Positions 1-13,546 are shown, counted from the first letter of the stretch. The stretch is DNA of 64,000 bases from Diphasiastrum complanatum (GCA_029204225.1 CM055093.1:1487877-1551876), one strand, 5' to 3'. A program made the numbers and translations. The notes: generated by a model from the letters alone, not told the origin.

Positions 1-319
1 TATTCAGAAAGGGGGCTTTTTACATGAAGGTTGACCTGTTATTTGCTTCAAGGGTGATTTTAAAAATGGCCTTCAATTGAGATTTAGTACATTTACTTGC
101 CTGTCTTTTTGAAGGCCCTTGAAAGGGCAATGTAGCTTGCAAATTTCAAGCCTTGAGCTGAGGCAATGTCTGTTGGAGAAGGCATCATCATCATCATCAT
201 CTAGGAAAGATCAGAGAGATGATCCGAGAGTCGTTGCTCTCATCAGAATCGAAAAACCGAAGGAGGCTTCAAGGCAAAGATTCCACCAAAATTTATCCAT
301 AATTCTGCCTCTTCTTTCC

Positions 320-327
320 TATAAAAA
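320..327 (+). promoter_or_regulatory. Candidate TATA box for the CAN-type nuclease gene
   Basis: A TATAAAAA stretch lies 318 bases upstream of the start codon at 645. It would give a leader of roughly 290 bases. Nothing else supports it as the real promoter, and the leader could contain an unseen intron. Confidence 0.25.
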
Positions 328-644
328 TCACTTCTTTGTGGCTTTGATCATGCGTCACAATTTTTGCTTGTCAAGAAAGGAGCTCATTTTGCTTTCCCAA
401 CTCCTTTTTGTATCAATTTTGGTTCTAAATTTGATGCATAAAAGGAATGATTAACAGCAGGCTTTCTGCACAGAAAGAATTTTGAGCTCTGCATCATCTA
501 TGCATATTTACAGAAGCAAAGCTTGATCTGAGCTGGTTATAATATTTGTTCAAGAACAGTAGATCCATCAGGGGTGGTCGCACAGATCTGAACACATACA
601 TATAAGTGATTTAAGAAACAAAATCTGTCAATTTTAGCAGTGCT

Positions 645-3600
645 ATGGGGAACATACTGAGAGTTCTAAGCAGCTGCTTGGGCTCCAAGCCATCTGAACA
701 GGGCCAAGCGAGCATTCCGAGGCCTAACTTAGATGCAGTAGGATTTGCAGCTCTAGCACGAGACCTGCTCCACTTCGAGACCACTGGCCAGGTACTTTCT
801 AGCGTTCTTTCACGGAACTGTCTGGAATGACAAGCATTCAAAAGCTAGATCTTGCTTGCAACCCATTTCTGTGAGAGAAACCCATCTACTTGCTCCATGG
901 TTTAAAGAAGCTCAAAAATCAAATTTTTTGGCTCGTTATTGTTTCTGGATGTATTTGTTATGACTAAAAGTAGGCTTAGTTGACCTTGCTTAAAGGATTT
1001 GCTGGACAAGTTTGCACCGATAGATTCTGGTATTGTACCAGCAGGAAGAACAAGAGATGAAAATCATAGCAGACAAGTCAAAACTGGATATTAAGTAACT
1101 TGCACAAGGTTGTCATAAAATGCAGGATGACCAAAGCAGTCAGCTTCATGAAAACTGTAGATAACTTGATTAGGATGGAAATGGGTTGTGATCATGATGT
1201 GTCCCTTCTGTAAATAAACACATCACTTCACATGATCACGTAAGAGCGTTGTTCTTAAGAGCATTTGACACAGATTTTCTTCATCATAATGTGAACAGTT
1301 TCAAAATGCAAAAGGGTGGCATTAATTTCACTATGGTGCCTTGTATTTTCAGATTTGGCTTCGACATTGAATCGTGTAAGAGAGTTCTTGTTACAAGAAT
1401 AAAAATCAGTTTAACAGCTTATGTGTGTAATGTGCTTTCTATTTCTCAAAGGTACCTGAAGGATTGAGCAATTATGTCACAACAACAAAGAGGACACAGG
1501 CAGTCTGGTAATTAATGATTTCCCCCACTCTCCACTAATCAAATTGTATTTTGTCTACAGAGAATATGTAATGTGTTTAAACTAAGCTCAAGTTTTATCC
1601 TTAGGCACTTAGATGCCATATTGTGCACTATTATTTCGTTTTTGAGGAAAAAATTAAACATTTTCTTCCATAGCCTTTTTTAGAAGAATCTGGAGAACGT
1701 TGTGACCCATGCTTATAGTGAGTTGCTATGTTGTAGCACATACTAATCACTGCAACCCCTCATAGTTTGAGACTCTACCATCATGTCCATGAAGTTACAA
1801 TGTCATAACTGTCCCATTGACGTGTATATTCCAAAGTTGACTTCAACAAACATACAGAGGCGTTTTTACTTCCCAAATTCCTTAAGTGTTGTATACTATC
1901 ATGAGCCTGGCCTAATGCTTTTAGAAAAATATAGAAGCTAAGGGCCGAAATGTTCAAAGGGGTTAGAATGACCTTGTTTCGGGTTGTGAAATTTTTTCTC
2001 AATATACCTCTTATATCAAGTTTTTTAAACGAGTGAAAATAATTGCAATTATCCCAGAAGGTGAGAAGTAGGAAGCACATAACTAGAAAATAATCGTGGC
2101 TAGTAACCTGATGGCAAAGCTCTATGGAACAATTAAGACAAAAGAAAAAAAAATGGGTCTGAAGACAGAGATTGGAGCTACCTCTCCTGCAAGACTCAGA
2201 TCAAAAGATCTAACATTTGAACACTAAGCTTCCCTTACAAAAGTCACGAAAGGTGTACAAGCAAAGGTTAATAATCTTTGTTGATGTTTTGCTAATTCAG
2301 AGAGGTTCTTGATAATTTCAAGGCATAGGTTATGGGAAAGAATGTTGGGATTGTAGGGGCACTTGAAAGACTTATATGTGTCGAAGGAAAACGTTGAAAA
2401 GCTCACAGTTGGAGTTGGCATAAGTGAAAATTTCTCTTCATCACTTATTCCTCTATGGTAGACAAATTTGGGGACCAGGCTTATTCAAGGAAGCTTGGAA
2501 GACAATTGAAAGACGGTATTTGTTCCTTGTGGAAGACTTGGGGATCAAGGTTCAAAGTTCAAATGTCATTTCCAATATTCCATATTGCATGTGGGCATTT
2601 GAAACAAACATGATTCTTATTGAAGGTGAGGCCCTTTGTCAGTTCATATAACAATGTCGGCAAATTACCGCCAAAGAGAATCCCTTAAAAGGCAAGGATG
2701 GCAACAAGAGAGAAGGGTGGGTACAAGATAGGTTTAAAACAGTTGAAAAAGTGGGCCATAGATGATGCAGTCCTACCTGAAGGTTAAGATACAATAAGAT
2801 ATTCAGTACAACTAGAAGTTTTTGAGCTCCGTTGGAAGGAACCAAACCAAATCGGCTTCTACAATCCCATGTTAGCCTACAAAATACACCACTACCTGAA
2901 TGCATGAACTTCCACCCTTAAGAGACATCTAATATGCAGAATGAAAACTAGCTCACATGGCTTAGAAGTTGACAGAGGTAGATGGAGAAACATCAAAAGA
3001 GAAGAGTGACTATGTGAAGAATGCAAAGGGAAAAAATTGCAAATGAAGGCCATATAGCCTTATTGTGAAAAACATTTGACCAACTATGAGCTTTGCCCAA
3101 AATGCATAATCTACTCTCAAAAGATCCACATAACTTGTTCAACCCATCAACCAAACAAATCAGAAGTTTTCTCAAGAATGGAGTTTTATTAGAGACATCT
3201 CTTTACTTACAGAGTCACATACTTATTTATAAAGAATTTCGTTACTTTCCTTGAATCCTTTCTTACAAACTGATTCTCTTCCTACAATCCTTGTCCTATC
3301 CCTCATCCACCATTGAAGAACCTCCATTAATCCCACCATGTGCTTATATGATAAGTGCACATTATTACATCCATCTGTAATCGTGTATATTATCTAGATG
3401 CTTTTTGGTCGTCCATGATTTGGTACTCTCAAAAGACAGTGGCAATATCTTAGCTGCAAACTTTCCTGTTTGGACATTTGATTAGTTTAATTTTTATGCT
3501 AGGACAAGCTCACCATTCATTCTGTATATTGGGTCTGGCCCCATGCTTTTAAACTTTTGCTCTAATAATTCTCTAAAGATATTGTTTACTTCAATTATTT

Positions 3601-6600
3601 AATGTGTGGAAGGTATGGGAAACTACTAGCTGGTTGGAAAGGAGCGAAACCTCCCCCAAGGAATGCACACGAGGCTTCAAATTTTGTGGTAGCAACTTTA
3701 CATGGCCATCGTAAGGTTGACATACAGGTATGAAGCAAAATCCTTGAATCTGTGGCAAAGCATTAGACAGTATAAGGTTCTGCTAGTACATTCTTCAGCA
3801 AATAATAAGGTTCAAGATAGCATTATGATTTACTATTATTTTGATTCAAGTAATAATTTATTTGAGTTTCTGGTAGTCCTTAGCTTATGCAAAAGTTCGT
3901 GCCTTCACCTTTTAAAATGTGTGTAAAACCTGTATGCTTACTTGCACATGGCCCAACAGAACTGATTGCGAAATTTGAAGTAGTTTTAGACTTTGTCTGA
4001 GATCATGAGACTAAGCCTAAACAAAAGGTTTCAATATGGTGAGCCCGCTTAAATTTCCATTCCATCAGCTTCTTCTTACACATGTTCAAAATGCTAATAT
4101 CTGGAGATAAAAAATATGTAGAGCTGAAAGCTGAATATTCTGCAGGGAATTCTTCTCTTTTACGATCTCACCCAAGAAGTACCAGCAGAACCTGTAATTG
4201 ACGGTCATGCTCCAGTAGTGCCACATTCACATCCAAATATTCCGACAGATTTGTGGCCTGAGGGTGTGCAGTATGAGCTTCGAACACTTCCAGTAAGCCA
4301 TTTCATCTGTATGTGTTTCAGTTTTTAGGTTCACATCATGCATTTTAGTAGATTTTATCAAGCATTATGCCAAACAATCAAAGGCTTCAAGTTCCTTATG
4401 TATGTATATGATAAAGTCACTTTTCCACTTATTGTATCCAGGTAAATTATTGTAGCCTCTAGAGAAAAGCTACAATTTGATTCTTGAACCATGCATTATT
4501 ACAAGTTCCACACAATAATATGAAAGCCTAAATCATGTCGGTTCCTTTTGCAGAAAAAAATGCATGGTCTACTGACCTATCACTCTCTCACTGTACTTTG
4601 AAAGTGCTCTCTTGGCTTTATTTGATCAGTTCCCATCTGTGTGGACATGCACTAGTCAATATATGAAGTAGGGCCTCTTACCTTTAGAAGTACACATGTC
4701 ATATAGTTCTTGAAGGAGCAAGATAGTTATGTTCTTTTCTGTCTACAAGAAGCAGGTCAGGGTTTTCCTTTTCTTGTATGAGAATTGAACAGTCTGACTT
4801 ATTAGATTACTGTGCAGGTGGACAAAAAAGCTGTTGCAGATGGTGATACCCTTACTGTGTATGTGGATGTAAACGATGATATTCGTGAAAAAGCAATTGT
4901 TCCAAATAACGTGCTACAAGCTATTGCAAAGAGACGAGCTGCTCGAAAAGTGCGTGACTACATCACTGCTGATGCTTTGGCAAAAAACATTTTCCAGGCA
5001 GGCTACAAGTCCGATATTTTCCCTCCAGATTATTTTACATTTGTATATATTTTTTCGCAGTTTAATTATCCAAACCTCATTTGTTGCAAAATTTTACTTT
5101 GGGAGTAACGGTATATGGCAACACATGGCAACATAATTCGTTTGTGCTTCTGGCATTTGCTTCCAGATTCTGGTTTCTTGCCTGAAATATAAGAATAGGC
5201 TTCTCAATAAAAAGATAACCATGGCATGCACATATTCAGCATGCAGTAAATATGATAAAAAGTTATATGGCTTTTCCATATCTGATTCACTAGCTAGGTG
5301 GGATGTAATTGTTGAGGTAAGCTGATCTCTACCAGCCTTTCCCCAACAGACATCTATCCAGTCTGTCCTCCAATTGTACTGTATGTTCATGCCTCCCATG
5401 CCAAAAGCTGAGTCTTTCCGGCCAATTTGATGCCAATTCAAAAGCAGACCGAGGCCTATTTTTCCAAGGAACATTTGTCCAAGTGTCCTGATTCTAGTAC
5501 CGTATCAAATAGGCTGCAAACTAGTTCAATCTGATTCTAGCTGTGGTCTTTTTTCTAGCCCATGATTGACATGGGCTAGGAAGCTTTCCACTCCCACTAG
5601 AGCTAGATGAAGAAAAAAAAACGAGCACACCCAATGGTCTGTTATATTAACTGCTCTCCAGAAGAACTTTAAGCAATCTGGTAATTCTGCATGTGATTGA
5701 CATGGGCTAGCAATCTTCCCATGACATGCATCTCTTACTGATTGAACAGAAGAAAGCTTGCTTGCCATCAATCATCCATATCTTCATTCCATAAATGTCC
5801 CTATTATTACTTTAGTGAAAGGATAACTTCTAGAGAATAATTGCCTCGAATCCAATAGCTTGAAACTCCCATTTCCATCTCAAATGTAGCTTCACTCAAG
5901 TATCTCTGGCCCAGACCTAGCTGACCTTCATTTTGCCCACCCGATTATGAGTGCAAATTGAATTTTCCAACTATCATACTTTGACCATTCTAGGTCAATA
6001 CCTTTAAAGTTAAAACAAATTACTTGGATGAGCTGGTAAACTATATATTGCATGGCCTCTCCTCTAAGTCTCATCATCCTTGATGTAGAGTTCCAGTATA
6101 TCTCTCTCAAGAGTTTTGCTAAATCGCAAGTCTATCTTAAAGTACTTCGAAGTCAGTCGGTTTTGCAAGTGATGTTAATTGAATGCAAACATTTTTTGTC
6201 CATGAGACAATAATGTTTTTGAGAAAGTTTGAAGGTACTATTGGATCTCCTTTCCCCTACTTCGTCACAGGCCTCATGAAGGAACCAAGGCACGCAATCA
6301 ATATTCTCAGTATATTTTGGGACTAAGGTGTCCATCATCTCACAGCATGTAAAGAAGTTGGTTCTATACTCATGACCCAGATAGGCTAGCCTAATTGGGT
6401 CAAGGTGGTCACTCTTTCTCACAGATTACAATGAACCACATTGTACTGCATGTACATCGTAAAAGAACCTACCCATCTTCATGTGGCTTCCAAGCATATA
6501 CTTGATTTCTATGTGAAATTTCTGAAGGAGCTCTACCCACGGAACGTTTGACCTTTCAAAGGATGTAATTTGAAAATCCAATGAATTTTGTACACCAAAC

Positions 6601-9600
6601 AAGCATTAAAACCACGCTTTACATAAAACTTATATTATTGAGCACTTAAAAAATAGATTGGAGGCTTTTCAGATTTCTTGCAAGGGAGTCACATATGCCA
6701 TAAGTCCTCTTCCAAACTAAGTGGTGTACATGGATCCGATATCTGCAACAAACAGGTGGTAGTAGTCTCACACTTCAACGTAACGAAGTCCTCCTGCTCA
6801 CATCCTCCCTATTTATGGTTCAGTAGATCAATCTGAAATTTTTGCTTGGTTACTATTATCAAGAGCATATTTTTAACTGGTGAAATCGACACTCAAAATA
6901 AGAATAGATTTGCACATATTGCGAATGTTGAAGCTTAGTCTAATAAAGAAGGCCTTCACCTTCCATGAATCTATTCGCTCCTCATTCCCAAATTGTTTGG
7001 TCTCTTAAATAAGGAACTCACAATCTGAGTACTTATCATAGGACTTGTGTTAATGGAAGAATTGCAATGCAATCTGCACATGTGCAAACACAGCTTTCTT
7101 CTTGATTCTAATCCAGTGTACTCATTTTTCAAATCAACCTCTGAAAAAGTAGCTAGCACCTATAACCATATGCATTAATTCATTTGTCTTAGGATCAGGC
7201 TATTGAGTTTTTATTGTGGTTCACTCAAAATGTTACTACTAAGCCTGTTTATTGTAGATATAGCTACAAATTTTGAAAGAAGATTTTCAGACATAATTTT
7301 CACTCCACATCTCATGATGTTGCAGATAATCCATGAGCCCATTGATTTTCAAAAAAATGGTACATCCATTTTGAAAAAGTTTTCATTTGAACTGCTGAGC
7401 AAAGCAGAGTGAGATGGTGGAAGTTACTAGTTGACTCTTTGTCTAGGTGTAATCTGGTAAGAAGATAATGTTTGAAGCTGAATGTGATGAAACATTTCAT
7501 GATGTGATTTATAAAAGGAGGTGGTACTGGAACACTTACTGGAGGCATAGGCCAAGAAGTATTACAGTGAACAAGATATCTACCAACAGTTTACTGTCAA
7601 AGGATTTCTCACTTTTACAGATGTTCAAGTTCATACTGACTCATGCTTGCACTAAATACTGCTGAGCTGGAAATCTAACTAACTTTGAATGTCACATGAA
7701 TCTATAAGTTGTGCTAATCTCATACGTCTATGTTTTAGATTTTTTAGCACCATAGAGTCTGTCAGCGATAAATTTCCAATTCTGTGGTATCACAACACTT
7801 GATTGTTTATAATGCCGTACTTTGATGAGGGATTGCTGTAGCTAAGAATAAATAAGACCATTTCATCTCATTGCTGTTTAACAAAAATTCTATCAAAGAA
7901 CAACATTCAGACATTGCTGACGCTGCAAAAAAATGACATGATCTTCCGGATTCTCTGTAAAATAAGTAAAACTCTCGATGGTCATCAACAGAAAAAGATG
8001 ACAGAGAATGAGCATTTATTATGAAACACGGGGTATAAACAAGATAAGAAACTTGGATCCAATAACAGAACTTCTGGGGCTATCAAAAAGTCAGGATGAA
8101 CCAAAGAGTCCGCTTGGACATCACTAAGCTTATCTTGAGTGAATAAAGGTAAGAATTTTTGGAGAGGCGCAAAGGGAGTATAGCACATGCACTATTGGTA
8201 AAGGCTCATCATTAGGATATGGAAAAGGTGAAGACAGAAATCAGCTGATTGAATATCAAGGAAGGCTTTCGAGTCATGTACTGTAAATAGCTTCAGCAAA
8301 AGTTCCCGCCATTGGTAGCAACTGTGGAGTTATAGGTCAAAAAGCTATAACTCTGGCACTCCTCATGTTCGGAGTAGAAAGTTGCACCTGCTCAATGTGA
8401 ACAGTGTATAACAGTGTATTATAACTGTCATCTTATTCTACATTATGTAGCGTTTGAAAGAAGCCATTCTCGTAATGAAGACTCACTGATCATCTAAAAA
8501 GTGCTTTGATTCTTATTTGCTTCTTTTTTAAAATTTCAATCTTGAGCTGAAGCACATATATCTAATGCTAGCGGATAAGGCTTTAAACTGCTCTGTAACA
8601 CAAAACTTATACTTGAAAGAAAATGATGGATAGACAGATGATGTTTACTTTGTACTTCTTGTGCTACAGAGTATTTGACTCGAAGGATAGTGGTGATGTT
8701 CTTGCTCACAAGTACCGAGTTAGGTTCAGGTACAAATTGGACTTCTGATTCTCGATTTCTTGAAGCACTCAAGCTAGAAAAGATTTTATTTGCAAGTTCA
8801 CGATTTAATGTTATATTATTTAAGGGTAAAAGACAATTGGCTAAGAAGCTTTCATGCACACTTGAAGTAAGGCCATAATCTAGTAGGTTACTTGGATGCT
8901 GTAGATCTCCAAAAAATGTCACTCTGCATTACATAATCTGCCACCTAAAGGTGTAAAACCGATCATTCATAGCTGAATATCACGACTGTACCACCACACT
9001 ACATTGTCCTTGAGTACCTACTTCTCTATGTTACGTGTTATCTCCTGGGTGTAGGGGGGTGGATGCACCAGAAAGCAGCATGCCTTACGGTCAGGAAGCA
9101 AAAGCTGTGTTGCTTAGTTTAGTTGAACAGCAACGCTTGAGCCTTCTTGTTTACGATATGGATCAGTATGGCCGTATTGTTGCTGATGTTTACTCCAATC
9201 GCGGTTTTATTCAGGTAACATGTATTTCTAATTATGAGCAGCTATATGATTAGTACAGAATCTGATTATTTTAAGTGTGTGGCGCACTATTGACTGCCTT
9301 TAACTTTTCCGGATAGATAGTGTTGTGCTCACAACTTCCGTTAGATACAATTGCTATTTGTTTTGGTAGTAACTGCTCTTCATCCCTGTAAGTTGTTAGA
9401 TTGTGTCTTTCTTTTCCTACCCTTCTGAGGGCATACATTCATTGCAGTTAATTTTTTCCTTGTAAAACGTATTAACCAGTTTGTTAAAACGGCCCTGCAA
9501 GCCATAGATCAACTTAGGCATCATGCTATCAATCATAAACTGTTGTGCAAAACAATATGAACAGGCACATATTATGTGGTGCCTGTCAATAAGCTCTTTG

Positions 9601-10778
9601 GAAGAAGCTTAAGGCTTGTGAGGAAGAAGCTTCATACTCTGAAATAGTCTGGTGATAAAATTCACATTGGTGGGCAACAACTGGTTACTGATGAGCACAT
9701 TATGTGTGTAAATGAAAAGACTAATATGCTAGCGGTAAACGGTTCATTATGATTCTAGATCGTTCAACGAGTTCAATTTCATGCTTGAGTGTTTACTTAA
9801 GCTTTTCAAGGGCCATCTTCGGCTGGTATTAACGTTAATGCAGACTGGCGCATAATGTCTCTGGAATGCATCTAAATTAGTGATGCACCTCAGCTGTTTA
9901 GGTCCTACAGGGAATGTTTCGACTCCATGATTCAAGAGTAAGATATCATGAAAGTTCAGTGATTTTTGTTTCAAACTGGGCGACAGAATGGAGATTGTAT
10001 GAACCTACAACACCAAGGGAGCACATTATTTTACTGTTTGAGCCTTCCATATTTACGTTGGAGAATGGCCTTTTTGAAGCTTCGAAATCACAGGCAGACA
10101 CACCTAAATTTGATCCACTGTTTCACTATAAGGCAAATTTTTGCCTGGCTCGTAATTCCAAAAAATGATCCTAGGTTCCTTACCTTGGTGAACTGGCCAA
10201 TTTTCGCTAGGTCAATCAGACAGACTTTTCCAAGAAAAATTATACTATATTGCTAACATAGTTTTTGTAAGTTATCTAGCTCTCTCGAAGATTTTTCTTC
10301 AGTCCTAGACAAATGTGAAAGATTTCAGAAGCAATTTGCGTGTCAGCAGCAACACCCCTGCTGAGGGAAGCCTTTCAAACTGCTGTCAGAAAGGCACTTC
10401 ACATAATTCTTCAATGCACTCACATGCATTTTCCTGACAGATACACTATGTCTGCTTCAGATGCCATCATTGAAAACTGATGATTTTTGGTATTTTCTTA
10501 TTTTGTAAAATGGGGCATTTAAACTCCTTTTTTGAAGATTATTATCATGCAAGCTATTAAAGTCTAAAGGGCCTTTTGGCAGGTACAAAGCATAATCAAG
10601 GATGACAAATATATCAAAGAAATTCCTTTGTTGTGTTTCTCATAGCATTCACAAATGGACGCGCATGAGATTTGAATAATTCCTGTCTAGCCGACTGCCA
10701 AATCTCAGTAATAGTTTCTTCTATCGATTCTTGTTTTCTTGTGCATGTTGACTTCTGAGAAAATCCAGGATGTGAGAA

Positions 10779-10830
<52 letters not shown>

Positions 10831-11385
10831 GGATTTGTAACTTATCATTAAAATAACAAGGGCTTGATGCAACCATCACATGCATCAGTTTTTTGAGGAT
10901 CTAATATTATGGAATACTCTGCTGCCCAAGCTGAAGATTGTCTGAAATTTTGAATGTTTGTGTACAACTTAGCCACTCATGTAACAAAAATTGAACATGG
11001 AACAAACGAAGAACTAATATTTTGACTGCACTGGAGCTTTTCACAGGAAATTCTTCTGAAAAAAGGATGTGCATGGCATTACACGGCCTACGACCATCGC
11101 CCAGACTTTTCCAAGGTGAGATGCTGGCTATAGAATCTAAATTCGCAATACCTACTGAAAATGTCATACTTCTGATATAAACTGCAGACGTAACTCAAAT
11201 ATGAGAAACTTGCATGCCATAGCCTGGCATTTCCTCAATGGGTTGTCCACTGATCTTCTTCTACTAACCCAAGAAATTGTGTACATTGACAGTGGGAACA
11301 GCAAGCTCGAGCTAAACGGCTAGGCCTGTGGGCAGCATCAAATCCTCAAAAGCCTTGGGAGTATAGGAAGGAGCGAAAAAAGTAA
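645..11385 (+). CDS. CAN-type Ca2+-dependent staphylococcal-nuclease-like protein, 9 exons, complete
   Basis: Exons are 645-791, 1452-1507, 3613-3727, 4146-4292, 4818-5008, 8670-8729, 9055-9214, 11047-11115 and 11293-11385 (stop TAA). All introns are GT-AG, and the 1,038-nt reading frame stays open for 345 residues, close to Arabidopsis CAN1/CAN2. The N-terminus [11 protein letters not shown] offers a Gly2 myristoylation site and a nearby Cys for palmitoylation, which in this family anchor the enzyme to the plasma membrane. The nuclease domain covers about residues 156-340. It contains [11 protein letters not shown], the block [10 protein letters not shown] and YGR. By alignment with staphylococcal nuclease, R237, E245 and R279 fill the R35, E43 and R87 positions, and D242 fills a Ca2+-ligand position. 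The C-terminal exons encode [12 protein letters not shown] and [14 protein letters not shown], both hallmarks of the family. The enzyme should cleave DNA and RNA with Ca2+. I infer it is intact. The substrate in vivo is unknown. Confidence 0.94.
792..3612 (+). other. Introns 1 and 2 of the nuclease gene
   Basis: Intron 1 (792-1451) and intron 2 (1508-3612) flank the 56-base exon 2. I see no repeat arrays, RNA genes or recognisable transposon proteins here, only short spurious open frames. Introns 3 (3728-4145) and 4 (4293-4817) are likewise featureless. Confidence 0.7.
5009..8669 (+). other. Intron 5 of the nuclease gene (3.7 kb)
   Basis: The longest intron of the nuclease gene. It begins GTCCGA and ends CTACAG. 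Several minus-strand open frames (for example 5094-5474 and 6153-6422) look like decayed coding sequence, but I could not match them to any transposon protein. No terminal repeats were seen. Confidence 0.65.
9215..11046 (+). other. Intron 7 of the nuclease gene
   Basis: A 1.8-kb intron between the YGR-encoding exon and the AWHY-encoding exon. It contains a GA microsatellite at 10782-10827. No genes are recognisable in it. Confidence 0.7.
10782..10827. repeat. (GA)23 microsatellite
   Basis: An uninterrupted run of GA dinucleotides inside intron 7 of the nuclease gene. Confidence 0.98.
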
Positions 11386-12119
11386 CTCAAAATATTCTGT
11401 TGTTGGAGACAAATACACTTTGACCAAACTTGAACGTTGTGACTTTGTAAAGTCCAAGTTAAAGACTTATTTTATTATTTTGTGCTCCATGGCACATAAT
11501 AGCCGAAAGGTCCAATGTTGGACTTAACGCATGCAGGATATTAACTGGTTGCTTATTTCTACTACTTTCGACTTTCTATTTTATTTATATAACGTTTGGA
11601 TTTATTGCAAGAGCATGTTGCCTACTTTTAGAATATTTCATGTCGTTCCCATAATCGGGCAACATTGGGCCTTGCAACCATTATTACAACTCCCACCATT
11701 ACAAACAAGGTGGTAATTAAAGCCTCTTTATTAATTAATCTATTGAGCTAATCATATTCGAATTTAGCTCCATGGCTATATTTAGCATGGCACTCTCCCC
11801 CATTTAAGTATTTTTGTCCTAAAACATAAAGACTGTGTGATACTCCAAGTGTCGTGTCTTTGAGTCCCCTAGTTGTTACAAATTTTTGGTTACCTTTTAT
11901 GTAGGAATAATTTTTCCTATAAAACCATTATCTACTGATCAGATATTGCTACCTCTAGTTTTGCTTGTAACTCATTATTGCAAAGCATACTCAAGATCCT
12001 AACCCCATCTAAGTCTCATACCAAAGATGGTGATCCTCACAAGAGTAAGCAAGCCAAAACAATGCTCTCTACACTCTAGCCTTCCACTAGGGAATAGAAG
12101 CAAGCAACAACACAATAAA

Positions 12120-12123
<4 letters not shown>
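11386..12123. other. 3' flank of the nuclease gene and possible LTR remnant
   Basis: The first few hundred bases are probably 3' UTR, though no clean AATAAA signal was found. From about 11800 the text resembles the end of an LTR: a CCTATAAAACC TATA-like box near 11917, then pyrimidine-rich sequence. No matching partner LTR or primer binding site was found, so this is weak. Confidence 0.35.

Positions 12124-12182
<59 letters not shown>
12124..12182. repeat. (CT)n microsatellite
   Basis: About 29 CT dinucleotides in a row. Arg-Glu open frames on the complementary strand come only from this repeat. Confidence 0.98.
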
Positions 12183-12185
<3 letters not shown>

Positions 12186-12280
12186 TAGATTGCCAATGAC
12201 TCCCTCGAAAGCACTAGGGAATGTCCTCACGAGCCAATGAGAAGAGGGGAGACAAAAACACTTCCAGAAATGCAAAAAAA

Positions 12281-12560
12281 ATGTGACTACATTTTTACAT
12301 GTAGTGTTTGACAGGCGACAAAAGGCGAAAAATGCGACACTGCATTTTTACATGCAGTTTCTGACAGGCAACAAAGCGAAAGATGCGACACTGCATTTTT
12401 ACATGGGTTTCTACAAGGGCAAAAAACTCGACACTACAGTTTTACACAGGTTTCTACACAAGCGAAAAACCCGACACTACAGTTTTACACGGGTTTTTAC
12501 ACATGGAAAAAACCCGACACTGTAGTTTTACACAGGATTCTACACAAGCGAAAAACCCGA
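12281..12560. repeat. Minisatellite, about six units of 43-51 bp
   Basis: Imperfect tandem units, each built around CGACACTRCAGTTTTACAC followed by GGTTTCTACA and an AAAAAC tail. The first two units are longer (about 51 bp) and the last three are 43 bp. It can be read as repeated THYSFTRVF-like peptides in more than one frame, which I regard as a by-product. Confidence 0.9.
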
Positions 12561-12621
12561 CACTTTGTAGGAATACAAGGCCAAGGCTCCATTTGACTAC
12601 AGTTCCCTGACGGCATCACTA

Positions 12622-13260
12622 GACAGCTAAATGGTGTACTTTACGTATCCAAATTAACAAAGAATCTATTATCTATTGGCAAGGTGGCACATGGCACACA
12701 ATCACGATACATCCTGATTGCCACTAATTATGCAACAAAATGGATAGAGACTAGAGCAACACAAAAAGCAGATGCAAAATCCATAGCACACATCTTCTAT
12801 GAAAACATTATCACTCGATTTATAAAAAAAGTAAGTGATCGTGGTTCTCATTTCCTTAATGAAGTAATCAACAGTTTACTAACTCATTATTTCGCCGTAC
12901 ACCGAAAGAGTACCCCATACTATCCTAGATGCAATGGACTGGCTGAATCTACGAACAAAACAATTTGCAAGGTTTTAACTAAGATAGTGAAAACAAGTCG
13001 ATCAGACTAAAAAACAAAATTATTTGTTGCTATCTGGGCATATCAAACAACGTCGAAGTGAGCCACGGGATGGAAAACACCATTTGAGTTGGTATATGGC
13101 CAAGAGGCTCTTATGCTAGTAGAATTTTTAATTCCTTCCCTACGCGTCACTTTAGCATATGCCACTAACTTGTGTCACAATAGTGCTTATCAACACCAAG
13201 TTCAAAATAGACTCTTCACATTGACCAAACTGTGTGAAACATGACTCACATCCTAGCTAG
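12622..13260 (+). pseudogene. Chimeric retroelement fragment: copia protease-region tail joined to Ty3 integrase core
   Basis: At about 12625-12683 the frame reads LNGVLYVSKLTKNLLSIGK, typical of the region after the copia protease. It runs straight into a Ty3/gypsy integrase core (12684-13010): IATNYATKWIE, then VSDRGSHFLNE and YYPRCNGLAESTNK, which carry the central D and E motifs. After a stop at about 13008 the same domain continues, with FELVYGQEAL near 13085. Stops and a missing H2C2 zinc-binding part show it is dead. It may be two insertions joined by deletion or a mosaic element. Confidence 0.75.
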
Positions 13261-13279
13261 AATTAAAGTAGAATCATTG

Positions 13280-13531
13280 TGTTACTGTACTGTGGGTCCT
13301 ATCAGTAGATAAGGATCAATTGGCCTCGCCATGAGGCGAGTCGACGAGACACGCGTCCGTCCCGTCAACGGCAACCTGGGTCATGCATGGATTGCTGAGT
13401 GAAGAACTATATGTACAGTAGTGTATTTCATTTTGAGAAATACAGTTGCTACATGAGCTTGGTGTGGAGAATGTTTTCTGTCTGTGTTACTGTGTAGCAT
13501 GATCTATGCTCTTGTTTGAAGCAAATTCTAA
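13280..13531 (+). repeat. 5' LTR of a Ty1/copia element
   Basis: The segment begins TGTTACTG and lies directly before a primer binding site complementary to initiator tRNA-Met (TTGGTATCAGAGC at 13533). It contains a perfect 6-bp hairpin (CTCGCC/GGCGAG, near 13326-13341). The exact 3' boundary is uncertain by a few bases and the partner LTR is absent. Confidence 0.65.
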
Positions 13532-13532
13532 G

Positions 13533-13546
13533 TTGGTATCAGAGCT
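13533..13546 (+). promoter_or_regulatory. Primer binding site (initiator tRNA-Met) of the copia element
   Basis: TTGGTATCAGAGCT matches the usual plant copia minus-strand primer site and sits between the LTR and a 1.28-kb leader that precedes gag. Confidence 0.85.

Noticed and set aside
5094-5474. 126-codon minus-strand open frame in intron 5
   Set aside because: No recognisable domain, and the frame crosses the intron of a well-supported gene. Length alone is not evidence here.
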